A DNA stretch of 64,000 nt, from NCBI RefSeq assembly GCF_020921035.1, contig NC_063151.1, positions 10,655,501-10,719,500 of the forward strand, read 5' to 3'. Positions 1 through 11,529 of the stretch are shown in pieces. Source of the stretch: Rhodamnia argentea (Eukaryota > Streptophyta > Magnoliopsida > Myrtales > Myrtaceae). Position 1 is the first letter of the stretch. Every line of letters begins with the position of its first letter. Below the pieces are notes generated by a model. That model was given only the letters and a program-made list of their open reading frames with translations. It did not search any database and was not told where the DNA came from. Position numbers and translations under genes: made by a program.

Positions 1-892
1 CTTTTCAAAGGTTAAGAAGTTGTGTCCGAATAGACACAATTCGAACACACCTCTTCAAAGGTGGTAATAGCCCTTTGTGGACAGTCGCATTGTTTCAATA
101 GAAAAAAAATGGTAATTGTTGATTAGTGTTAAATCTAATCCACATGCGTACTCACATCTTTTCGATTTGGGACAAAGCACCCCTTAGTTTGTTTTTACAA
201 ACAAGCCACCAACATAGTCTAGTTACGGTCTCGTGAAAACACGGAATTACTCGACTTCATGGCACAGCCATAGTGCGGCATGATTATAGTATATGAATGT
301 TGGGTGTGTAGTTCATACTCCTATTAGCAGGAAAGCATGGGGTAAAGCTTTTATAGTTTGAGCCCGTATTTTAATTATAATTTAGACTTTGCCTATAAAT
401 AGCTACCGTTATATAAACTTTCTCTTGAAATAGAAAGTTGTAACAGACAAGTAGGGGTGCTAATTCTTGTGGTTATATATATCGGACATAACCCTAATTT
501 AAGAGTGAATCAAGATAAATATTTATTCTCGCATTTCCTCTTTATTTTGTTGATAATTGTGCGCATAATCTTAACAATAAATATTTCGACCAAAAAAAAA
601 AATCTTAACAATAAATACAGTTACCGAACGCATAGTTAAAAGCTTAAGGGAGTTCGCTCGAAGGTGACGTCAATGACATCTCGGTATGAGGCGGACAAGG
701 TATCGAAAGTGTCCAATCAATCATCTATTTTGGTTTCGTTTTCCTAGCCGTAAATCATTGATTACCATGAAGGATATGCTTGATGCTAAAACGGTCTTTA
801 GTATCAAACACTTAAGTTTCTCAGATTGTATCCATGGTTACTGCTGTGAGTCTGCCATGACATTACATTGAGAACGAGAGCCAAGTCAAAGA
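1..892. other. Intergenic AT-rich DNA, possible old repeat remnant at left edge
   Basis: No gene is supported here. The first 65 bases contain two near copies of a cttttcaaaggt / ctcttcaaaggtgg motif (1-12 and about 52-65) around a short hairpin, gtgtc-cgaata-gacac. This could be the cut end of a retroelement, but nothing confirms it. The short ORFs at 457-639 and 686-871 show no recognisable family and have low-complexity AT-rich composition. Confidence 0.4.
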
Positions 893-895
893 TAA

Positions 896-1162
896 GGGTG
901 CATTTGGTGACATTTCTATTTCTGGGTCAGATTACGCTAAGCGTGTTTCTCTAAATTACATTGTTTCTCTTTTTATTCTCAAGAACAAAAAAATAGATTT
1001 TTTTTTAATTATTGTTTGTGTTCTAAATCTATTCCCTGGTCATTTATCTATTTCAAGGAATAGAACACACACAAACAGATTTTTCTCTTAATTTTTTTTT
1101 TTGTTCCGAGAAACAAAAGAATAAAAAAAAATATAGAAATAGAAATGTTACCAAACTCACCC
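896..1162. mobile_element. Tourist-type (PIF/Harbinger-like) MITE, 267 bp
   Basis: The left end reads GGGTGCATTTGGTGACATTT and the reverse complement of the right end reads GGGTGAGTTTGGTAACATTT, followed on both sides by CTATTTCT. A TAA trinucleotide flanks both ends (893-895 and 1163-1165), which is the target-site duplication expected for PIF/Harbinger elements. The interior is A/T-rich with no coding capacity, so this is a non-autonomous element. Confidence 0.85.
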
Positions 1163-1165
1163 TAA

Positions 1166-2459
1166 ATAGCTAACTTTTGATTTTTTTTTTTTTTTGTATT
1201 GAATGTCTTCACACAAACTTCTTTTCGACTGTTGTACAAAAGATTTAATATAGAAAGTAATGGTGCTATCGAATATTTATTTCAACACATAACATCCAAA
1301 TAAATCAATTTTGCATGAGAGAATCTTTAAAATGGTAATGCACAAATTGAAAACCATGTCACAATAGAGTTCTTCACTATAAAATAAATCATCATTTGAT
1401 GCTTAAAGCATTGCGACAAGCATTACCATAAAATCAATCAATGTATCTTGTGTATCTTCTTCTATGTACCTAAACCCAAAATCTCAATTCCCCTCGCTTT
1501 TTTGTTCTATTTCATTATCACCCTCGCATCAAATTACAACTATTCATTACTCTCTCAACAAACATTTAACCAATTATATGAACTTAATTATTTTTTTAGG
1601 GTTTCTTTCTTCTCTCTCGACAAACTCCCTCATCTCCCAAACTCTTCCCTCTTTTGAAGCTGAAAACCTACTTAATCTTTGTATTTCTTTTTTAATTTTT
1701 TCACTTGATTGTCTTTTTTTTTCTTCTCCCGACTTGTTTTGGAAGTTTGTGTTTGTGTGTATACATCTCTACAGCAGATCTTAGGTGAACGTGGAGAATA
1801 GTTCGGCCATTTACCTAAGTGACAACCACCGAGGAAGATATTCGCTACGTGGCTCCACAATCTCTCCGAGATTAAGCCGCTCTCCTATTCCATTCTAGAT
1901 TTAGGTCAAGATCGGGGATTTCACTCTCTCGAACTACGTCTCTTTATAAATATGGGAGTTCCTTATAATTTTTTTTTTTTTTTTTTTGTAGTTCCTTACA
2001 AGTGTTTGATTTGTATTCTTTTAACATATTGATGTTAGTATTTCTCCAAATTGATGGTGATGAAGACATTGAACCTAAATGCGCACCGCAAGCCTCTTTG
2101 CAAATAGAGTGGAGATCTCGACGTGTGCTCATTCTTGAATTTAGTGATCGGTCGTCGATTGTTTACGGTGACAAATATGTCTTGAAAGATGAGAGTATGT
2201 TTTTATCTGGAGAGAGTGCTTTGATATTTGCTTTATGGCATTTTTGCAAATATTATGTACTTTTTTGTTGTATACTTGACTCGAAAAGAAATCACTTAAA
2301 ATAATGGTAAGTGAGATTCCAATAACGGGGAAACACGGCGTCGTATCGTGCCTAATCATCAAATCCCGGCAAATCAGAGATTCTCTCCCTCTTTCTTTAA
2401 TACGTTGCGCAAAAAAGAAATAAAATGAAAAGGCCAAAAAAAGGGAAAACAACTGTCGG
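1166..2459. other. Intergenic DNA upstream of CLC-f
   Basis: AT-rich sequence with poly-T runs and no convincing gene. An open frame at 2002-2304 encodes about 100 residues, but its start lies in AT-rich sequence, I recognise no domain in it, and it has no clear splice partners. The GC content rises sharply after about 2440, where the CLC-f transcript probably begins. Confidence 0.5.
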
Positions 2460-2687
2460 ATGGACGTTGAGTTTGGTCCCGCGATTCACCGAGAAGACGA
2501 ACCAGAACCGATCCGGTTTCACTCCTCACCTTCAGCGCGAAAAGACGAACGAACGAACGAGATCTTCCGACTGAGAAGAAGAGGCGGCGGCGGCGGAAAC
2601 CACCTCGCGGCCTCTCTCCTCCGTCATCGGCGCTCGCTGCTGCTGCTGCCTCCGCTGCTGATCCACCGCTTGCGATGCGCTCGCTGA
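2460..2687 (+). other. Upstream ORF in the CLC-f leader
   Basis: A 75-codon ORF begins with ATG at 2460 and ends 66 bases before the CLC-f start codon at 2754. It is arginine-, leucine- and glycine-rich and lies in a GC-rich leader. If transcription starts upstream of 2460, it could reduce translation of the main ORF. I see no conserved domain, so it may only reflect leader composition. Confidence 0.3.
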
Positions 2688-2753
2688 ATCCACTTTGAGG
2701 TTGCGGAGAGAGTGCGCCCGTTTTTTGCGGGCCTCCGTGCAACGTGCGGGGCG

Positions 2754-5700
2754 ATGTCCGGGGCGGAGTACAGCGACCAGGGCCACCTGCTCAGGGCATC
2801 CGGGAACGACGGCGGGGAAGAGGAGGAACGCGATTTGGAGGCTCAGGGCGGCGGGGGGACTAGCAGCGGGAGGGGAGGCTTCAGAGATCTGCTCAAGCAT
2901 CTGGATCGCGGGTTCTCGAGTCGCCGCCATAGCTTCAAGCGGCTCGACAGGGACAGGGAGCGAGATAGGGAGAGAGAGCATGCCTCGGCGAGGGACGAGG
3001 ATCATCATTTCGACTTGGACGGTGATGTTTTGGGCGATAGCGCACCGCCCGAGTGGGCGTTGCTACTAATCGGTTGCCTTCTCGGCCTTGCAACGGGTCT
3101 CTTCGTTGCTGCCTTTAACAACGGGGTGAGTTGGATTTCCCTTTCCCGTTCCTCGATTATACTTTGGATCGATATGGTCCTGGTTTGTGCGTGTTTTTTC
3201 ATTAGAAGCTACGATTTAGTGGGTTGCTCTGTTTAATTGTATCAACGCGCTCTGACCCATTCTCGGTTTTGGTTTAGATTATGAAGACGAGTATGGAAAA
3301 ATAGGAGTAGATTACTTGGGATACGTGGAGTTTTTTTCATATTGGGGGAATTGTCATTGGAACAAGAAAGCGTGCATGCCATTTTTTGGTCGCTCTGTCT
3401 CTCATAGATACAAATACAATGGGTGATGTTCTGTTTATCATTATTCACCCTTGGACCTCTGTCCTCACGGGATTTTGCCAAAGGTTACGGTTAATGCTTA
3501 AGTAAGAGTTGCAGCCACTGGACTGTTTTACTCTCTGTCATATATAAGGAGAGAAGTCCATGATGGAATGTGAATAATATGCTTAACAAAATGGCGGAAA
3601 GATAGTCCATGATGGAATGTGAATGATATGTTTAACAAAATGGCTGAATCTTTCCCCTAAAGAAAAATGTCAATTATTGAATGTCTTTTGATTACCAAGC
3701 CGCAGTACTTGAAGCAAGCAAAAAGTTACCCATCAGTCTTGCCTTCCACAAAAAACTTTTTCACTTAGAGAATGGAGAACAGACAATACCTGGTGAGACT
3801 TAACTGGTTTGTCTGTTATGTTCAGTGAAAGCTCAGTCAGGTAGGCATTGGTAAGTTAATCCCTCTTTCATACTTGACCTACAATCGTCCTATGCGGTAA
3901 GGCACAGCATAACTAGAACTCTTTTGAGTGAAAGAGATCTACCAGGTAGTTATCATCAAACAAGATTTGGATCTGAAGTTTATCCATCAGTTCGGGTTAG
4001 ATTGGAGCTGATGTGTGGCCAGGCAAATATGAGGGCTGGCCACCTTGCAATCAACTCCATGCTCATGTACAGTTCAGTGGTTGGAATAGGTGTTAATGAG
4101 ACATAGCTTACTTTCTGTTGATTGATTAGGACGAGCTCTTTGCTAATCAAGGGCTTCACTTCGTGCTTATGGCAATCACTCTCTTTTCTGTGCTATATGT
4201 CTAATAGAAGCATCTTACTAAGCCAGTTGTCATGGCGTCTAAGCAGTTGTAGATGTAGGTTATATTTCCCATTTTCATGCATTTTGCTCGACTCTATTAG
4301 TGAACAAATACCGTATACTTGCTTGTGGTGAAGAAGATGTGTAGTCTTGTTGGGTGTTGTTGGACTTTTTATTTGCCACTTGAGAAATGTTCTCTCGGGT
4401 TCCATGTCATTTGTGGCATTGTCTCTTCTGTTATTTTCATTATATGCTTCTGATGACACGTTTTACTTTAATTGAATGTCTTGAGCTTTGACATCAGAGT
4501 GCATATGCAGGTGCATCTAATACATGAGTGGGCATGGGCTGGTACCCCAAACGAGGGCGCTGCTTGGCTTCGTCTACAGAGATTAGCTGATACTTGGCAT
4601 CGCATTCTTCTAATTCCTGTAACAGGCGGAGTTATTGTTGGGATGATGCACGGTTTGCTTGAAATATTGGATCAAATAAAGCAGTCCATGTCTTCTCAAA
4701 GGCAGGGTTTTGATTTGCTTGCTGGAGTTTTTCCGTCGGTAAAAGCCATCCAGGCTGCCGTGACTTTGGGTACTGGTTGTTCTTTGGGTCCTGAAGGCCC
4801 TAGTGTAGATATTGGAAAGTCATGTGCACATGGATTCTCAATAATGATGGAAAACAACAGAGAAAGGAAGATAGCGCTTCTTGCAGCTGGCGCAGCGGCT
4901 GGAATTTCTTCAGGTGCTGAAGGCTTTTGAAAATTCAAATTGGACACGTTCTACGTGACCCGCTACATTATTTTAGCTAGCTTCTCTGAATCTGATTACT
5001 TGCAATTTTGATAGCTGAAGGCTTTTGAAAACCCAAATTGGACACCTTCTACGTGACTCGCTACATTATTTTAGCTGGTCATTGCCTCTCTGAATCTGAT
5101 TACCCACTATTTTGATAGCTGTATGAAAACATCTATTCAGATGGAGGAATTTGTATTGTTTCATTCTTCACTTAGGAAGCTGAACAACCATTTTTTGCAT
5201 TTTTTGAATTTGGCTATGAAAGCATACGATTTTCAAAGAAATCTTTGGATGGTTGCCATGTAATAATTTCTCACGAACAAAAGATAAAAGGTATATGGTA
5301 TTTATGTGGCAGAAATTATACGATTTAGTTCTTTGGGTGTAGGAGTAATGTTCTATTTAGATGAAGTCAGTTTTTTATAGCCATATTCTCTTAGGTAGCA
5401 TTGAGTGAATGTGAATGGCATTAGGTGAATTACTTAATGAAAGAACATTCGATTAGATCAGGCGGTGGTCGCATGCCTTGGTCTTTCTGTTTGAGCTGGG
5501 AATCTGGGAGTAGAGTTAATGCTGATATGTTGAATCTTTTTCATGGGAAAGCTCTGAAGGATCAGTTTGGATATTTTCTTTTAGCTTTTAGGGAGGTATA
5601 CTGGTCACTGACTATAATTATAAGTCTATACAGTCACATGCCCCCTGCAATGATTTATCATCTAGATTTTTTTGCGAAATGCATTTCTCTACCTTGCATT

Positions 5701-8700
5701 ATTGATCATTCATGACAAATTTGTGTAACATCATCCTGTTAAATCAACTTGTGTTTAGAAAAGTTAGAACCTGTTCCTGTTTTTACCCTTTGGATTCCAT
5801 CCATCCAATGGATGCGGGCGATACATTTCATGGATTTTTGCTCTGAAAATTTTGTGTTATATTTAGTTAATTGTTCGTGGTCTTTTTGCAGGTTTTAATG
5901 CTCCACTTGCTGGCTCTTTCTTTGCAATTGAAACTGTTTTAAGGCCTCTTCGTGCAGAAAACTCTCCTCCCTTTACAACAGCAATGATAATATTGGCTTC
6001 AGTTATCTCCTCTACTGTATCAAATGTTTTACTTGGGACAGAATCAGCTTTTACCGTGCCAGCATATGATCTGAAATCTGCTGCAGGTGATTTGTCCTTC
6101 ATTCTTCTGTCACCATCAGCAGATCTAATGAACTTAACTTCTTGTTAGGTTTGCAGTTTATGATGTGAAAAGTCCTTGTGCTTGGTCAGGAGACTCCTCT
6201 TAATTGCTTACCTTCTGAGCTGCAGGCATGAAGACTTGTTTATGAATTATGCATGATGTGATCTTTTAGTCTTGGAATACTCTTCTCCCGTGCATGCCCT
6301 CTGCTTTCGCACTTGCAGTATTCCCTTTATGGATGGGGACACTATCAGTTTTTGAAGTTGCTTTAGTTTGGTTCTTTGGCCGGTGGACTGGATGGGTTAA
6401 TCTGCACTTTATGTTTGGCGTATTTTGTACAAATAAAGGCATAAGGAACAATATTTTAGCTGATTCGCAGTGGGCTTGACAAATAAAGCCCATATTTTAA
6501 GTCAAATTTATTCAGAAAAATATATTCCTTGCAATATCTTTTCCTTGCTTTCAAGGGGATTTGCTTCTTGACCTTTGGTAGGCTGCGCATGAGCATGTTA
6601 ATGCCAATACCACGTACTGCTCCTTGGATAGTTCCAGTCAAAGTTGTTTCTCAGGTATTCAGTCCACCCTAAATGGTTTTGCATGCACTGGATGTCACAC
6701 TAAAATAATCAATTTAAAACAAAGTAATGTCTGGCAGTGCATCAGTTTCTTGCAAATTATTGACTTGAAACTCTTTATCCCTGGATCCCTCAGTAGATAC
6801 TGAATGATCTCCAGCTGTTGTCAATACTTACATTTGTAATAATACATGTAATTCAAAACAATAGTCACATGGCTGTCATTTGCATGCTGATAATTTGATG
6901 GTCTGTTTCTGTGTAAAGAGTAGTGATACATATCAGACAATAATACATGTAATGAACCACCAAATTTTCTGTCGAATTACGAATTCTTGACGCCCCTTTT
7001 TAAATGATATATTGCAGAGCTCCCTCTGTACTTGATACTGGGAATGCTATGTGGTGTAGTAAGTGTTGCCTTCACCCGCTTGGTTAGTTGGTTTGCCAAA
7101 TCATTCGAGTTTATAAGGGAAAAATTTGGCCTTCCTACTGTTGTTTGTCCTGCTTTGGGCGGTCTAGGAGCTGGCATCATAGCTCTTAAATATCCTGGAA
7201 TTCTTTACTGGGGTTTTACAAATGTGGAAGAAATTTTACATACTGGGAAAAGTGCATCTGCACCTGGAATTTGGCTGCTGACACAACTGGTAGCGGCCAA
7301 AGTTACGGCTACAGCATTATGCAAGGGTTCTGGTCTGGTAGGCGGCCTGTATGCACCAAGTTTGATGATTGGTGCTGCTGTTGGTGCCGTATTTGGGGGC
7401 TCAGCTGCTGAAATTGTCAACTCCGCCATTCCAGGCAATGCTGCTGTTGCCCAGCCACAGGCATATGCACTGGTATGTTTTCTTGCCGCACGGGTATGTG
7501 TATGTGCGCTTGTCTCTATATGTACACAAAAAAAATTTCGAACCCCTGCCCTGAGGTTTGAGAGAAGTCTTATGATTCTATTCTCTAGTCAAAGTTGGTT
7601 CTCAAAAGCTTCAAAATATTGCTGCAGGTTGGCATGGCTGCTACTCTAGCTTCTGTGTGTTCAGTGCCATTGACGTCAGTTTTACTTTTGTTCGAGCTGA
7701 CAAAAGATTACAGGATATTGCTTCCACTCATGGTAATTTGTTTTTCTAATATTTTGCGTTCATGGGGGTGCTATGCTGCTAGATCCATCATTTGTAGCAT
7801 ATTGCAATGGAACATTGTCCAATTGTTGGCTAAAGTACGCTACAAGTGCCAAAACTTGTGTACAGCGCTTACTTTACAAAACGATTATTTAAGTGCCAAA
7901 TTTTTTGAAAAACGCTCACTTCAATGCTAACTCCGATTTGAGCTGACGTGACTCATCGGAAATCTAGCATGGCCTATTTTTTATCAGTATTTGAGGTAAT
8001 GTGGCTCGCTGGAGTTGGAACTGAAGTGAGTTTTTTTAAAAAAACTTGGCACTTAAGTGATCGTTTTGAAAGTTTTGGCATTGAAGTGGTTGGTTTTCAA
8101 AAAATTTGGCACTAAAGTGATCGTTTTGAAAATTTTGGTACTAAAGTGAGTACCGTACACAAGTGTTGGCACTTGTAGTGTACTTAAGCCTTCAATTGTT
8201 TGGTTGTTGCATTACACATTTTTGTTTTCAGGACAGGTAGCAACAGGTTTTTCCTTGCTGATGTTGCTAATTATGCATATAGGCTACCTTTTTGGGTATG
8301 TCAGTGTAAAGATACTTCCTTGTGGAGAAAGATTCTAAGTTAGAAAACTGATAGTTGTCTCCCCTAACAAAATACATTTCCACCAGAACTAGTACCCTCC
8401 ATTTTTGATAGATTATAAGGGTAAACAAGGTCCATGCCATCGGGCCATCATACTCTTGAGAGCTCCTCCAATGCAATGCCCATCATTCAGATTAAATGGC
8501 TGTTTTGTTTCCCATTATCCCTTGTGGAATCTGAGAATGACTTTCCCTGATTCAACCATCTTTTCTAGGGGTACTAGCTGTTGACCTTATTTTGATGTAA
8601 AATGCAAATGGCTCTAAACTTTTTCCTGCTAGTCATCACACTGTCCAGACGTAATATGGCTGCAACATTGGCCTGTCAGTTACTCTGGCATTAACATCTT

Positions 8701-10711
8701 TTGTTGTACATCTTCATTGGCTTCAATTGCTAGTTTACTGTTCACCATGGTACAAACTTGGTATGTTTGTTGCACTTGTTACTGCTTCATATTGCACAGC
8801 ATCAAGCACAGTCGGTTTCGTGGTGATTTGTGATTCATAGTGAAATCCAACTTTACTTAACTCTGGTTTATTGATTTTGTTTGTAATAATTTTAGGGAGC
8901 TGTTGGATTAGCAATATGGGTGCCCTCCGTGACAAACCAAGCCAAGGAGACGGAGGCATCTGATGCACGAACTCCACAAAGAGGCTATTCTTATCTTTCA
9001 CATGCCGAAGACAAAAGCGATGGTGAGAGGAGGCATACCGAGGGGCATGGTCTAGAACTCCCTTCCATTGATGCTCAATGTGAAGTGGATAACGAAGATA
9101 CTCTTTTGGCTGATCTGAAGGTTACTTGATGGTTATTGTTACTAATTGAAGTTCGAATGTTCTCTTCGATTATTTTTCTGACCTGCTACATTTATCCTAA
9201 TATTTATTATTTGGCTTTCTATGTTGCACTTCAGGTATCTCAGGCAATGTCAAAGAAGTATGCGAAGGTTTCTCCTGCAACAACCTTGAAGGATGCCAGT
9301 AAATGCATGCTTGATAGCAAGCAAAATTGTGTGATTGTGGTTGACAAGGAAAATCTGCTTGAAGGGATATTAACATATGGCGACATAAGACGTCATTTAT
9401 CGAAAATGCCTACTGATGTTTTGACCGGTGATGCTGCATTAGAGGATGTATGTGGTTACATAATGCTTCCCGTTCTTACTGTATATTTATTATTCCTCTC
9501 GAACGTCATGGTCAGTCTGTAGCTGTTGATGAGACAATCTCTGCACTGGAATTCCTTTTTTCTTTGGCCAATTGAAGCCTGGACTTCCCGAACCAAATGC
9601 GCCCCCGCGCCCCCAACAAAACCCAAAACCCCAAGGGTCCGTAATTAATCGCTTGTCTGATTATTTGGATTGTAACTTTTACAGGCAAATACTTCTCTCG
9701 TTTCTTCCATATGTACAAGGAAGATAACTTATCGTGGCCAAGAGCGTGGACTTCTAACGTGCTACTCGGACACGGATTTAGAAACGGCAAAAGAGTTGAT
9801 GGAGGCCAAGGGGATCAAGCAATTGCCTGTGGTAAAGCGTGGTGGAGAACCGCCAAAAGGACGAAAGAGAAGGATTGTAGCTATCCTTCACTATGATTCA
9901 ATACAGACCATTCTCAGGTTTTTTCCATCTTCACAACTTTAATGTTGGGGATTGTCTTCTGTCGTTGATTGTTTAAGTAAGTACTAACAAGATATTCCCG
10001 TCTCATTCCATGGGATGTTTTCTTGTTGCTGGCCTCCTGAAACATAGATCTGTTGAAAAGGATGGCTGCTATAAAAGTATAAGGGTAGCTTCAATGCAAT
10101 TGGAAAAATCCTACAAGTTTCGTCGGCATATCTTAAGACCACATCATGTCTGAATGAATTTTATGCTGCAAATTTTTTAAGTTTAGGTACGTACTGGTGA
10201 AATAATTGGTTGTATCTTGGCAGATGGTTGACACTACTGTGCTTAACGGGGTTGGTTTATTTGCCATTGAGACTGTCACGGTGTGTGAAGGAAGTGATCA
10301 CTGGCAACCTGGCATGTCTGTGACCTTTCTTCGAACTGTTACTAATCTCCTAGGAGCCTTCGGTCTATTCATAATTACTGATGTGCTCCTAACAAAGATG
10401 AAAGAAAAAAGAAAGTAGTTGAAATCCTGGCCTGTCAACAGTAATTTACTTCGTGAACCTATCATGAGTCGTCCGCTATCAGAATTGCTTTTTACTCTAT
10501 TATGCACTTCGGCTTATCTTGCAAGCCCATGCTTTCGTAATGTCGACAGTGATTTCTATGTAATAGAAAGATTTTCGCATCTGACTTTTGCTTCATAACA
10601 TCAAGGCTGACATTCCCATGTTAATGCAGAGATGAAATAAAGCACCGAAAAGATGTAAATCAACGCAGAAAAGAAGGCAATCTTGAAGACTCCATCTCAA
10701 ACTCCCATTAA
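2754..10711 (+). CDS. CLC-F: Chloride channel / anion transporter, CLC-f type (CBS-domain protein)
   Basis: Nine exons join in phase: 2754-3125, 4511-4913, 5892-6086, 7018-7472, 7628-7732, 8896-9120, 9235-9447, 9685-9917, 10630-10711. They give 760 residues, close to the roughly 780 of Arabidopsis CLC-f. CLC proteins move anions across membranes; plant CLC-f has been placed in the Golgi or other endomembranes. The first about 98 residues are acidic and arginine-rich, and membrane helices start near residue 100. The motif GPEGPSVDIG (about 217-226) holds the gating glutamate, and GSGLVGGLYAPSL lies near residue 425. Two CBS domains occupy roughly 586-745. The start ATG has good context (GCGATGTCC), and an in-frame reading extends upstream only from a non-ATG codon. 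The GSGIP motif is absent and the position of the bacterial proton glutamate is threonine, as judged by eye. Introns carry two tandem duplications and a Mutator-type MITE. Its 3' end faces the WRKY gene. Confidence 0.93.
3555..3652. repeat. Tandem duplication, 49-bp unit, CLC-f intron 1
   Basis: Two adjacent copies start at 3555 and 3604 with agtccatgatggaatgtgaa and continue with only a few differences. They lie inside intron 1 of CLC-f, well away from the splice sites. Confidence 0.85.
4916..5117. repeat. Tandem duplication of about 98-104 bp at the start of CLC-f intron 2
   Basis: Copy one is 4916-5013 and copy two 5014-5117. Both begin gctgaaggcttttgaaaa/c and share a long run around ctacattattttagct. 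The repeat begins two bases inside the intron, right after the exon 2 donor GT at 4914-4915. The duplication therefore abuts the splice site without copying it. Confidence 0.88.
7828..8190. mobile_element. Mutator-type (MULE-like) MITE in CLC-f intron 5
   Basis: The left end reads GGCTAAAGTACGCTACAAGT and the reverse complement of the right end reads GGCTTAAGTACACTACAAGT; the similarity continues for about 40 bases. The flanks are TCCAATTGTT (7818-7827) and TTCAATTGTT (8191-8200), a 10-bp duplication with one mismatch, which fits Mutator-like elements. The interior repeats variants of 'ttggcactaaagtgatcgttttga'-like blocks and encodes nothing. Confidence 0.8.
10224..10418 (+). CDS. Unassigned 64-codon ORF inside CLC-f intron 8 (possible alternative exon or small membrane protein)
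   Basis: The ORF starts at an ATG placed directly behind a good acceptor (tatcttggcag). It encodes 64 residues with a hydrophobic stretch near 41-56 (NLLGAFGLFIITDVLL) and a basic tail (KMKEKRK). Codon use looks protein-like, unlike the surrounding intron. It is not a CLC part: splicing exon 8 to this acceptor enters another frame, and that frame stops after about 33 codons. CLC-f instead continues at 10630, where the expected C-terminus is found. I do not recognise the family. It may be an exonised gene fragment, an alternative terminal exon, or chance. Confidence 0.3.
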   Translation: MVDTTVLNGVGLFAIETVTVCEGSDHWQPGMSVTFLRTVTNLLGAFGLFIITDVLLTKMKEKRK

Positions 10712-11529
10712 GGAGGGTACTCATTTGAAGAACCTTTTCCCTCTACGGCCAAACTGCCAGCAATTTTTAGTGTGTTCGCTGAAAGTTTGCCTCGTCCTGA
10801 CTGCGATCCAGTCAGCAGGGTCGGTTGATGATTCTTTGATTCATATAGCCGACCAAAAGATGCATTTTTGTAATTTACTAGAATTTATCGTGTAATTTTT
10901 TTTCGTCAGTTCTATATACAGTTTATTCCTGGTCCTTCATGGATGACAAATGTGGTGGGTCGATAATAGAAATAGTCGCACGAAATGGACATGCATCCAA
11001 TAGTGTAAGAAAATTAAATTCCCTGCGTCCTACAAAAGGTGTGCCATTTCCCTCTCAAACCTTATATTCTACAATGAATCATTTGAAGCCAAGTGCTGGA
11101 TGATTTATCTTGCCTCATTTACATTTGTTAAGGTAAATGAACATCGCAAACTTCTGTTCGAATACAGCAATGTAACCTACATTTTGCATCCCAGACGCAG
11201 CTCAATGTTCTTTCTTTTCTCCTACAAAGCTTTTGATGAACTTGGCAGCTCAATATTAACTCAGCATGCTTTTTGGTAACAAATTCTGAGACAGCGATGC
11301 TTCAAATTAGCAACTACTATGTTACATGAATTTGAGCAGCGCGCATCATTGCACAAGGCGATGCAGACTATATTGTCAAAACCAGGAAGGAATGTCATCA
11401 ATTCTCAGAACTTAGTTAAACAAGCGGAGCAAAAAAAAAACAGGAATATGTATCGCTATTGGAAAGCTATATGCTATGAGGTGATGTTTCTTCTCTTTAA
11501 GCAAAAATAGAAGAAGAAAAGGGTGAAAT
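10712..11529. other. Convergent 3' intergenic region between CLC-f and WRKY
   Basis: This 818-bp stretch lies between two stop codons that face each other, so it should hold both 3' UTRs and polyadenylation sites. The ORFs seen in it (for example 10683-10895 and 11319-11510) overlap the CLC-f last exon in another frame or have no recognisable content. I see no further gene. Confidence 0.5.

Noticed and set aside
2002-2304. 100-codon ORF upstream of CLC-f
   Set aside because: No domain, AT-rich start and no splice partners, so I could not support a gene.
2532-3008. 158-codon minus-strand ORF over the CLC-f first exon
   Set aside because: It is an antisense shadow of a GC-rich coding exon; the plus strand encodes the recognised CLC-f N-terminus and the antisense product is low-complexity alanine/proline/serine text.
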